NCBI RefSeq assembly: GCF_963675165.1
Contig: NC_087378.1
Span: 5,451,205-5,515,204, forward strand
Length of the DNA stretch: 64,000 bases
Reading direction: 5' to 3'
Source: Halichondria panicea
Taxonomy: Eukaryota; Porifera; Demospongiae; Suberitida; Halichondriidae
Part shown: positions 1 through 12,100 of the stretch, one piece after another
How positions within the stretch are numbered: position 1 is the stretch's first letter
Layout of the letters: every line of letters starts with the position of its first letter
Translations under genes and position numbers: made by a program
The notes under the pieces: model-generated
Seen by the model: the letters and a program-made list of their open reading frames with translations, nothing else
Database searches by the model: none
What the model was told of the DNA's origin: nothing

Positions 1-199
1 TCGTCTGCTCAGTGAAAACAAACAACAAGCAAACCTTCCTAAACCTTCCAGAACCAGCAACAAACTTGTTGACGATAATGACCTGTCCCCAAGCATTCCC
101 GCTGCTTCACCATTTAACATTCCCACAGTAACCCACACGAGCAAAGGAGGAGGAGCTCAGCAACTGCATGATGAGAGAAAGAAGAACATCACTACCGGG
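1..199 (+). CDS. Exon B0: 3' part of an upstream B-type exon of the repeat-exon gene
   Basis: Open from the window edge, with codons starting at base 2. It ends DERKKNITTG followed by a gtgagt donor at 200. It closely matches the B exons at 16499-23159 (shared RLLSENKQQA, SNKLVD, DLSPSIPAASP-like and DERKN parts) and is closest to B4, which also carries the NITT extension. This shows that at least one more A/B module lies upstream, so the 81-bp exon array is sandwiched between A/B modules. Confidence 0.75.
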
Positions 200-3100
200 G
201 TGAGTGCTTTTATTATTGTTCTCAGAAGAGCCATCAATCTCCTCGTAAAAGTTGACTTTTGTATGACCGTGGGAGCGCCAAGTTGAGTAGTTTTTTAGTT
301 TCAGCATGGTGTAGTCGTACGAGGAATAAGTAAATCTGACTGTGTGTGTATATACCTACTGATTACTAACTAAATGCTCATCGCTTACATTGCAACAGAA
401 ACTATAGTGCTTCTATCTATAGGCTTCTATAAACCACATTCTTTCGTTCATGGATTTACTTATTTCTCGAGTTATGGGTACAGTAGAGGCTACAGTAAGG
501 TTTGTTGCAGTCTCTTCGTAGCACCATTAACTTTATCTGATCTGCACAAAAAGTTCTATGCAAAGCTGCTCTGCCAAAAACAGCAGCCATTGCAGATCTT
601 ATGTTTTTAATTGACGGGAAAATACACACTACTAAACTCATACATCGATGCTTCTCTCCTTTAATTTATTTTTCCAGTTTATTCCTCTTCCTCAACACTC
701 TAATACGTTGTTGACAGAAGCAAAACATGCCTCGAGGCATTAAGTATTTAGGTGCTTATGATTTTATATGTTTGGCAGCCTAGATTGTTAGCAGCAGTAA
801 TGTCACATCTTCTTTTGTAGACTGGAGAAGGTGTCAGGGGAAGTGGTGCGTTGTCGAGAGAAAATGATTCCACCCGTCCTCAATCAGATGGAGTTCTCAG
901 GGTGAGTTATATACGAAATCACTTATAGGAGTGTAACGTCATTATTCGGTGACAAGCGTACACTGTATTAATTACTCTAAGCCATGGTTGCCAGGAGCGT
1001 AGCCAGACTTTTGAGACAAGCCTTTGTACAGTTTACATGTATTGCAGCTTTAACAAACTGAGTTTCTAGTAGCTAGCTGTAATGCCATAAATTTTCAGAT
1101 TGAAGAAGGTGTCAGGGGAAGTGGTGCGCTGTCGAGAGAAAGAGACTCCGCCCATCCTCAACCAGATGGAGTTCTCAGGGTGAGTTATATTATACGAAAG
1201 GACCTATAGTCTTTGTTTGAAGTCATTATTCGGTGCATGACAATTGTTGCATTGCCATAGAATAGATAAGAGTATCTACTCTTAGTTCAGTGGAAGCCTT
1301 TCAACCTTTGCATGAATGGGCACCTCCACAACTAGTTATAGCAGCAGTAATGTCATATATTATTTTGTAGACTGGAGAAGGTGTCAGGGGAAGTGGTGCC
1401 TTGTCAAGAGAAAGACACTCCCCCCGTCCTCAATCAGAGAGGGTTATCAGGGTAAGTTATTTACAAATTACTTACATGTAGTTTAGTGATTCTGAAGTGT
1501 AACATCATTATTTGGTGACAGCGTACTGTATTACTCTAAGCCATGGGTGCAGTCCAAGCAGTAGCATTTTACATGTATGACAGCTAGTCTCAACATAATT
1601 CTGATTGTTGTCGTAGCAGCAGTAATATCACATTTTCGATTGTAGGCTAGTGAAGGTGTCAGAGGAAGTGGTGCATTATCGAGAGAAAGAGATTCCACGC
1701 ATCCTCTACAAGATGCAGTTTTCAGAGTAAGATACTTATAATGACTGTAGGAGTATGACATCAGTATTTGGTTGACAATAAAGTGTATTATGAAGTCTAA
1801 GCTATGGGTTCAGTCCAAGCCTTTGTATAGTTTACATGTATGACAACTTCAACAAACTGAGTTTGTAGTAGCAGTTGTAATGCCACGAACTTTCAGGTTG
1901 AAGAAGGTGTCAGGGGAACTGGTGCGTTGTCGATAGAAAGAGACTCCGCCTACCCTCAACCAGATGGAGTTCTCAGGGTGAGTTATAAATATTATACGAA
2001 AGTATGGCCTATAGTCTTTGTTTAATTACTGTTAAGAGTATGACATCATTATTCGGTTCATGACAATTGTTGCATTGCTCCTCTAATTGCCATGTGTTCA
2101 GTCAAGAGTAGATAAAGAGTATCTACTCTTAGTTCAGTCCAATTAGGCCTTTCAGTATTATACATTGCATGAATGGCAGCCTCCGCAACAAACAGATTTT
2201 GTTGTAGCAGCAGCAGTGATGTCATATTACTTATAATGAGATTCCTAATTTTTTAATTGCGTTTTATTATTAGCGCGTACTTAATTTAGCGTTAATTACA
2301 AATTCGCTAAAATTAGTAACAATAAGGTATTTTGTAGACTGGAGAAGGTGTCAGAGGAAGTGGTGCATTCTCGAGAGACAGAAATTCCACCCGTCCTCAA
2401 TCAGAGGGAGTTATCAGGGTGAGTTATATACAAAATTACAGTAGATTCTCGCTATTCCGGCTCTCCAAAGTACAGCCACCTCGATATATCGGCCATTTGG
2501 CTTGGCACGGAATGCTAGCTATATCTGTACTGCACAAAACTCACCCTGAAGTACGGCCACTCGCTATTCCGTATACCAGCCAGTGCTGGCTGTCCCAAAC
2601 AAGGTTTTCAATGTAATTTTATACGTGTATTACGGCCGGATATGACGTTTTGGGTGTGGTTTAGCAAATAAAATTGGTTAAATACATCGAGAACAGAATG
2701 ATTCATTATCCTTCATTATCCTCGAGACAAGAACCGCAAAATTAGTCATTAGATTCGAGGTAAGGTCATTTTAAGCCGCGGCTATTTCCCGAAATACAGC
2801 CACCTCGCTATTCTGGCCAAGCTGCATGGTCCCAAGGGTGACCGCATTAACGAGAGTCTACTGTACTTAGTCTAGTGATTCGGAATATAGGAGTGTAACA
2901 TCATTTTTCGGTGACAAGCCTAAACTGTATTACTCTAAGCCATGGGTGCAGTCCAAGCTTTAGTTCAAACTGGTAACGTTTTACATGTATAACAGTCTCT
3001 GATTGTTGTCGTAGCAGCAGTAATATCACATTTTCTTTTGTAGGCTGGTGAGGGTGTCAGAGGAAGTGGTGCATTATCGAGAGAAAGAGATTCCACGCAT

Positions 3101-6100
3101 CCTCTACCAGATGCAATTTTCAGAGTAAGATACTTATAGCTTTTATTTTAATGACTGTAGGAATATGACATCATTATTGGTTGACAAAGTGTATTTTTAA
3201 CGTGTATTATTAACTTTGGGTTCAGTCCAATTAAGCCTTTGTACAGTTTACATGTATTGCAGCTTCAACAAACTGAGTTTCTAGTAGCAGCTGTAATGCC
3301 ACACATTTTCAGATTGAAGAAGGTGTCAGGGGAAGTGGTGCGTTGTGGAGAGAAAGAGACTCCGCCCATCCTCAACCAGATGGAGTTCTCAGGGTGAGTT
3401 ATATTATACGAAAGTACCTATAGTCTTTGTTTGACGTTATTATTCGGTTCATGACAATTGTTGCATTGCCATGGAATAGTTAAGAGTATCTACTCTTAGT
3501 TCAGTGGAAGCCTTTCAACCTTTGCATGAATGGAAATTACCTCCGCAACTAGTTATAGCAGCAGTAATGTCATACATTATTTTGTAGACTGAAGAAGGTG
3601 TCAGGGGAAGTGGTGCGTTGTCAAGAGAAAGACACTCCCCCCGTCCTCAATCAGAGAGAGTTATCAGGGCGAGTTATTTACGAAATTACTTACGTGTAGT
3701 TAACGTCATTATTCGGTGACAAGCATACTGAGTCATGGGTGCAGTCCAAGCAGTAGCATTTTACGTATATAACAGTCTCAACATAATTCTGATTGTTGTC
3801 GCAGCAGCAGTAATATCACATTTTCGATTGTAGGCTAGTGAAGGTGTCAGAGGAAGTGGTGCATTATCGAGAGAAAGAGATTCCACGCATCCTCTACAAG
3901 ATGCAGTTTTCAGAGTAAGATACTTATAGTAATGACGGTAGGAGTATGACATCAGTATTTGGTTGACAATAGAGTAAGTCTAAGCTATGGGTTCAGTCTA
4001 AGCCTTTGTACAGTTTACATGTATGACAACTTCAACAAACTGAGTTTATAGTAGCAGCTGTAATGCCACGAATTCTCAGGTTGAAGAAGGTGTCAGGCGA
4101 AGTGGTGCGTTGTCGATAGAAAGAGACTCCGCCCATCATCAACCAGATGGAGTTCTCAGGGTGAGTTATAATTATTATATGAAAGTACGGCCTATAGTCT
4201 TTGCTAATTACTGTCAAGAGTATGACATCATTATTCGGTTCATGACAATTGTTGCATTGCTCTCTAATTGCCATGTGTTCAGTCAAGAATAGATATCTTA
4301 GTTCAGTCCAATTAGACCTTTCAATTTTTCTTCAGTATTATACATTGCATGAATGGCAGCCTCCGAAACATGCAAACAGATTTTGTAGTAGCAGCAGTAA
4401 TGTCATATTTTATTTTGTAGACTGGAGAAGGTGCCAGAGGAAGTGGTGCGTTCTCGAGAGAAAGAGGTTCCACCCGTCCTCAATCAGAGGGAGTTATCAG
4501 GGTGAGTTATATACGAAATAATTATTACTTAGTCTAGTGCTTCTGAGTGTAGGAGTGTAACATCATTTTTCGGTGACAAGCCTAAACTGTGTTACTCTAA
4601 GCCATGGGTGCAGTCCAAGCTTTAGTTCAAACTGGTAGCGTTTTACATGTATAACAGTCTCTGATTGTTGTCGTAGCAGCAGTAATATCACATTTTCTTT
4701 TGTAGGCTGGTGAGGGTGTCAGAGGAAGTGGTGCATTATCGAGAGAAAGAGATTCCACGCATCCTCTACCAGATGCAATTTTCAGAGTAAGATACTTATA
4801 GCTTTTATTTTAATGACTGTAGGAATATGACATCATTATCGGTTGACAAAGTGTATTTTTAACGTGTATTATTAACTTTGGGTTCAGTCCAATTAAGCCT
4901 TTGTACAGTTTACATGTATTGCAGCTTCAACAAACTGAGTTTCTAGTAGCAGCTGTAATGCCACACATTTTCAGATTGAAGAAGGTGTCAGGGGAAGTGG
5001 TGCGTTGTGGAGAGAAAGAGACTTCGCCCATCCTCAACCAGATGGAGTTCTCAGGGTGAGTTATATTATACGAAAGTACCTATAGTCTTTGTTTGACGTT
5101 ATTATTCGGTTCATGACAATTGTTGCATTGCCATGGAATAGTTAAGAGTATCTACTCTTAGTTCAGTGGAAGCCTTTCAACCTTTGCACGAATGGAAATT
5201 ACCTCCGCAACTAGTTATAGCAGCAGTAATGTCATACATTATTTTGTAGACTGGAGAAGGTGTCAGGGGAAGTGGTGCGTTGTCAAGAGAAAGAGACTCC
5301 GCCCGTCCTCAATCAGAGGGAGTTATTAGGGTGAGTTATTTACAAAATTACTTACATGTAGTTTAGGAGTGTAACGTCGTTATTTGGTGACAGCGTACAC
5401 TATTACTCTAAGCCATGAGTGCAGTCCAAGCAGTAGCATTTTACATATATAACAGTCTCAACATAATTCTGATTGTTGTCGTAGCAGCAGTAATATCACA
5501 TTTTCGATTGTAGGCTGGTGAAGGTGTCAGAGGAAGTGGTGCATTATCGAGAGAAAGAGATTCCACGCATCCTCTACAAGATGCAGTTTTCAGAGTAAGA
5601 TACTTATAGTAATAACTGTAAGAGTATGACATCAGTATTTGGTTGACAATAGAGTAAGTCTAAGCTATGGGTTCAGTCCAAGCTTTTGTACAGTTTACAT
5701 GTATGACAACTTCAACAAACTGAGTTTGTAGTAGCAGCTTTAATGCCACGAACTTTCAGGTTGAAGAAGGTGTCAGGGGAAGTGGTGCGTCGTCGATAGA
5801 AAGAGACTCTGCCTATCCTCAACCAGATGGAGTTCTCAGGGTGAGTTATAATTATTATACGAAAGTACGGCCTATAGTCTTTGTTTTGATTTAATTACTG
5901 TCAAGAGTATGACATCATTATTCGGTTCATAACAATTGTTGCATTGCTCTCTAATTGCCATGTGTTCAGTCAAGAGTAGATAAAGAGTATCTACTCTTAG
6001 TTCAGTCCAATTAGGCCTTTCAAGCTTTCTACAGTATTATACGAATGGTAGCTTCCGAAACATGCAAACAGGATTTGTAATACCAGCAGTGATGTCATAT

Positions 6101-9100
6101 TTTATTTTGTAGACTGGAGAAGGTGTCAGAGGAAGTGGTGCGTTCTCAAGACAAAGAGGTTCCACCCGTCCTCAATCAGAGGGAGTTATCAGGGTGAGTT
6201 ATATACGAAATAATTATTACTTAGTCTAGTGCTTCTGAGTGTAGGAGTGTAACATCATTTTTGAGTGACAAGCGTAAACTGTTTTACTCTAAGCCATGGG
6301 TGCAGTCCAAGCCTTAGTTCCATTTTACATGTATAACAGTCTCTGATTGTTGTCGTAGCAGCAGTAATATCACATTTTCTTTTGTAGGCTGGTGAGGTTG
6401 TCCGAGGAAGTGGTGCAGTATTGAGAGAAAGAGATTCCACACATCCTCTACCAGATGCAATTTTCAGAGTAAGATACTTATAGCTTTTATTTTAATGAAT
6501 GTAGGAATATGACATCATTATTGGTTTGACAAAGTGTATTTTTAACGTGTATTATTAACTTTAAGCAGTTCAAGCCTTTGTACATGTATGGCAGCTTCAA
6601 CAAACTGAGTTTGTAGTAGCAGTTGTAATGCCACGAATTCTCAGGTTGAAGAAGGTGTCAGGCAAAGTGGTGCATTGTCGATAGAAAGAGACTCCGCCCA
6701 TCCTCAACCGGATGGAGTTCTCAGGGTGAGTTATATTATTATACAAAAGTATCTATAGTCTTTGTTTTGATATAACAGTATGACATCATTATTCGGTTCA
6801 TCAATTGTTGCATTGCTCTAATTGCCATGTCTTCAGTCAAGAGTAGATAAAGAGTATCTACTCTTAGTTCAGTCCAATTAGGCCTTTCAAGCTTTTGTAC
6901 AGTATTATACATTGCATGAATGGCAGCCTCCGGCCGGCCGCAACATGCAAACAGATTTTATAGTAGCAGTAGTTATGTCATATCTTATTGTAGACTACAG
7001 AAGGTGCCAGAGGAAGTGATACGTTGTCGAGACAAAGAGGTTCCACCCGTCCTCAGTCAGAGGGAGTTATCAGGGTGAGTTATACGAAATTAATTAGTCT
7101 TGTGATTCTGAATGTAGGAGTGTAACCTAATTTTCGGTGACAAGCGTAAACTGTATTACTCTTAGCCATAGGAGCCTTAGTTCAAAATAGTAACATGTTA
7201 CATGTATAACAGTCTCAACATAATTCTGATTGTTGTCACAGCAGCAGTAATATCACACTTTCTGTTTTGTAGGCTGGTGAAGGTGTCAGAGGAAGTGGTG
7301 CGTTATCGAGAGAAAGAGATTCCACGCATCCTCTATCCGATGCAATTTTCAGAGTAAGACATTTATTTTAATGACTCTAGGAGTGTGACATCATTTGGTT
7401 GACAATAAAGTTATTATTAGCTATGGGTTCAGTCCAAGCCTTGTATAGTTTACATGTATGGCAGTTCAACAAACTGAGTTTATAGTAGCAGCCGTAATGC
7501 CACAAATATTTAGGCTGAAGAAGGTGTCAGGGAAAGTGGTGTGTTGGTGAGAGAAAGAGACTCCACCCATCCCCAACCAGATGGAGTTCTCAGAGTGAGT
7601 TATAACGAAAGTTCCTAGTCTTAATTAAGGTAGTGTGACATCAGTTACTCGGTTAGTGTTGATTATAATTTAGCCATGTGCTCAGTCAAGAGTATAAGAG
7701 TATCTTAGTTCAGTCCAAACCTTTCAACTGTTGTGCAGAATGAATAATTAATACATTGCATGAATGGCAGCCTCCGCAACATTATAGTAGCAGCAGTAAT
7801 GTTACGTATTATTTTTATTTTGCAGACTGGAGAAGGTGTCAGCGGAAGTGGTGCATTGTCGAGAGAAAGAGGTTCCACCCGTCCTCAATCAGAGGGAGTT
7901 ATCAGGGTGAGTTATACAAAATTACTTAGTCTAGTGATTCTGAATGTAGGAGTGTAATGTCATTATTCGGTGATAAGCGTACACTGTATTACTCTAAGCC
8001 GTGGGTGCAGTCCAAGCCTTTGTTGCATTTTACATGTATAACATGTATCTCAACATAATTCTGATTGTTGTCGAGCAGCAGTAATATCACATTTTCTATT
8101 GTAGGCTGGTGAAGGTGTCAGAGGAAGTGGCGCGTTATCAAGAGAAAGAGATTCCATGCATCCTCTACAAGATGCAGTTTTCAGAGTAAGATATTTATTT
8201 TAATGACTGTAGGAGTATAACATCATTATCGGTTGACAAAGTGTATTATTAACGTGTATTATTAACTTTGGGTTCAGTCCAATTAAGCCTTTGTACATGT
8301 ATGGCAGCTTCAACAAACTGAGTTTTTGTAGTAGCAGTTGTAATGCCACACCTTTTCAGGCTGAAGAAAGTGTCAGGGGAAGTGGTACGTTGTTGATAGA
8401 AAGAGTCTCCACCCATCTTCAACCAGGTGGAGTTCTCAGGGTAAGTTATATTATACGAAAGTAACAAGTATAGTTGTTTTGATTTAATGACTGTAGGAGT
8501 ACCGTAGAAACTGGATTATTAGCACTTTCGACTATAAGCATATCTTTAAGCGCATGCTCAACTGCGGATTTTTTGTACTTGAATTGAAGCTCTTTTTCAA
8601 TTATGCGAAGGATATTAGTGAAAATTGATTTCAGCTTTACTACGATCGAGCTACATGTAGCTATAGTTTGTATAGTGCATGGCAGCTATATAGCGGCTTG
8701 TCATTCTGGAAGGGACTCTCTGGGCACTCTGTTACCTTGTCTGATCATGCTGAGACGTAGATGAGGTGGACTTGGATCCTTTCTGTTCCAGATCTTGGTT
8801 AATGTATGTTGTAAAATGAAAACTGTAAGATACTATGGTATGATAATTATAGATCCAGTTTGGATTGCCTGTTTGCCTTGCTTGCTCACTTTCTAGGTTG
8901 CTTTTCATCACAGAGACATCCGGTTACTGGTTGGGGCTCAAAAATGACTGAATTATAGGCGCATTCTCGAGTATAAGCGTATAGCTATTGACCCCATGAG
9001 CGCATGCGCTACTAATCCAGTTTCTACGATATGACATCATTATTCGGTTCATGATAATTGTTGCATTGTTCTAATTGCCATGTATTCAGTCAAGAGTAGA

Positions 9101-12100
9101 TAAGAGTATCTACTCTTAGTTCAGTCCAATTAGGCCTTCCAAACTGTTGTACAGAATGACATCTTGAATGGCAGCCTTCGTAACAAACAGATTTTGTAGT
9201 AGTAGCAGCAGTAATGTCATATTTTATTTTGTAGACTGAAGAAGGTGTCAGAGGAAGTGGTGCGTTGTCGAAAGAAAGAGGTTCCACCCGTCCTCAGTCA
9301 GAGGGAGTTATCAGGGTGAGTTATACGAAATTACTTAGTCTAGTGATTCTGAATGTAGAAGTGTGATGTCATTATTCGGTAACAAACTTATAAACTGTGT
9401 TACTCTAAGCCATGGGTTCAATCAGTTCAAGCCTTTGTTAGCGTTTTAATTGTATGACAGCTAGCCTCAACATACCATATAGCGCAACATTTTCGAGGCA
9501 CTTATATTTCGTAGAATGGCGTCTAAAAGCATTTCGTTGCACATACAATGTTCGTGGGATGACTGCTTACCGGAAGCCACGCCTTAAATCTTTGCACGTT
9601 AATTATAGCAGATAATTGTAATTAAAGAACACTGTAGAAGTATAACATCATTATCGGTTGACAAAGTGTATTATTAACGTGTATTATTAACTTTGGGTTC
9701 AGTTCAACTAAGCCTTTGTACAGTTTACATGTATTGCAGCTTCGAGTTTCTAGTAGCAGTTGTAATGCCACGAATTCTCAGGTTGAAGAAGGTGTCAGGG
9801 GAAGTGGTGCATTGGTGAGAGAAGGAGACTCCGCCCATCTTCAACCAGATGGAGTTCTCAGGGTGAGTTATAATTATTATACGAAAGTACCTACGTAAAA
9901 TCTTTGATGACTGTAAGAGTATGGCATCATTATTCGGTTCATGACAATTGTTGCATTGCTTTAATTGCCATGTATTCAGTCAAGAGTAGATAAAGAGTAG
10001 ATAAAGAGAAGTTAGTTGAATGGCAGCCTCCGCAACAAACAGATTTTGTAGTAGCAACAGCGATGTCATATTTTATTTTGTAGACTGGAGAAGGTGTCAG
10101 AGGAAGTGGTGCGTTGTCGAGAGAAAGAGGTTCCACCCGTCCTCAATCAGAGGGAGTAATCAGGGTGAGTTATATACAAATTACTTAGTCTAGTGATTCT
10201 GAATGTAGGAGTGTAACGTCGATCATTATTCGGTGACAAGCGTAAACTGTATTACTCTAAGCCATGGGTGCAGTCCAAGCATTTGTTCAGAATGGTAGCG
10301 TTTTACATGTATGACAGCTATAGCCTCAACATACCGTATGTGCAAAATTTTCAAGGGACTTATATTTCGTGGAATTGTGTCTAAAAGAATTTCGTTGCAC
10401 ATGCAATGTTCGTGGGATGACTGCTGACCGGAAGCCACGCCTTAAATTTTTGCACATTATAGCAGATAATTAAAGAACAATTTCGTGGACTTAATTTTCG
10501 TGTAGGATTGCCACGAAAACAGCGAAAATTTATCGCTATACTGTTGTCGTAGCAATATCACATTTTCTTTTGTAGACTGGTGAAGGTGTCAGAGGAAGTG
10601 GTGCGTTATCGAGAGAAAGAGATTCCACGCATCCTCTACCAGACGCAGTTTTCAGAGTAAGACACTTATAGTTTTAACTATAGGAGTGTGACGTCATTTT
10701 TATGTTGATGACAAGTGTAAAACGCAATACTGAGATCTAGCTTGATGAGTTGTGTGGCGCGGCCTAAAACGTTGACAATGTTTACCGTTTACCGCATCGT
10801 GGACTGTGGCATATTGCATGGAGCAAAGAGCAGTTGGAATGCCGTCGTTGACACTGTGCCCGTAAGGTGCTGATAGATCACAAATCAATCTCCATTTGTT
10901 CACCTAGTGTGCTTTTGGGACGAGGCCCAGAGGGCTGGTGTGTGGTTTGTCGCTTGTTATTGGGCCTAGCATGCGATTGGCTGCTAACTCTGTACAAAGT
11001 TTTTCCTGTACAACATGTGGGTTTGCTAGTGCAGAGGGACGATTATGGGTGTAGGAGCGAAGGTGATCTCGGGGGCCGTGAAAGCCAATACGGAAGCCCT
11101 CTTGAATGCTTTTATACATATACGATGCATAGCATTGGTCAGGGTGTGCCTGCAGAAATGGCTCTAGCTGAACAAGATTGATAGGAGATGTGTAACGAGG
11201 GCACTTTGTGTAATTCCCCATTAGCGACGAGCCTGTCATAAGCGTCTGTAAGTCGTAAGTGTACTTGTACTTTCCGGACTTGATGTTTGCGCACGGCAAG
11301 TCCCGCCTATAGATAGCACCTGCAGCAGAAAAGATAAATATGGCTTAGGAGTTCATGCGCATCAGTGGCGGATCCAGGAATGTTGAGAGGGAGGTTCCAA
11401 AACAGTTCATTAAAAGCCATCACTTTTCTTAAGCAATGAGCATGCGCATTAGAGAGCAGCCTAGTAACTACGAACCTGTCTAGATCCGCCACTGCGCATT
11501 GCGTGACGAAAATTATATGAGCCTGCACGCGCCAACACAAATGACAATGACAGCAGGGAAAGTGCATTTACTTGCAAAACAACGCAAAATAACAGCATAA
11601 TTATTTGGACAATAATATACAGTAAATACACACTAGCTGCTCGCATCATGGAATCCGTTTACGAAGACTTAGGGAATGGTCTCTTCTGCTTGAAGAACAA
11701 GTTGCCTGGTGTTTTGGGGCATTCGCAAGCAGGATGAGGTGCTGCACCAGGGTATGTAGCACAAACATGGTTGTACGTGCATGTGCCGGGATAGATGCAT
11801 GAACCTCAATTCCACGAGTTACACACCCTTGTCTTGGTATGCGTAAACGTTAGTGGAGGTGGATGAGATTTCGGGTGAAGGTACGCCAAGGCACATTCAT
11901 TCCTGATGCACATTCATTCCTGGTGTGATTGACACCGCGACAAAGGGAGAGGAGCGACTAGGTTTACCCGTGAAATTTCCGAGGATGGTTGTGGCATGAA
12001 GTGCTGGGGAGAGTGTGTTCCAGGGCAATGAAGGGTTGGCGGCAGCTTGTTGCCGGAACGAGCGATCGTAGCCGAGGTGTCCGTGACGAGAGGCCTCTAG

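Larger units (their letters stand above)
821..10656 (+). repeat. Tandem array of thirty 81-bp symmetric exons
   Basis: Exon starts (each 81 bp): 821, 1099, 1371, 1646, 1897, 2338, 3044, 3313, 3598, 3834, 4080, 4421, 4706, 4975, 5250, 5514, 5760, 6113, 6388, 6645, 6994, 7273, 7514, 7826, 8105, 8360, 9235, 9782, 10084, 10576. Consensus peptide core is GVRGSGALSRERDS, then a variable tail. Three types alternate: T (starts TGEG, ends RPQSEGVIR), A (starts AGEG or ASEG, ends HPLPDAIFR or similar) and V (starts VEEG or IEEG, ends HPQPDGVLR). The repeating T-A-V trio is about 830 bp. The block near 2.9-4.4 kb recurs at 4.5-6.1 kb with a shift of about 1,660-1,690 bp, so two trios were duplicated together recently. 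Donors are gtgagt or gtaaga; the exon ending at 3678 has a gc donor. Confidence 0.85.

Noticed and set aside
1531-6440. Repeated minus-strand ORFs with ESLSLDNAPLPLTPS
   Set aside because: They are antisense shadows of the plus-strand A-type exons; they have no splice or start support and vary with intron sequence.
10867-11181. 104-residue plus-strand ORF
   Set aside because: It lies opposite the DIRS RT fragment, whose minus-strand frame has clear RT motifs.
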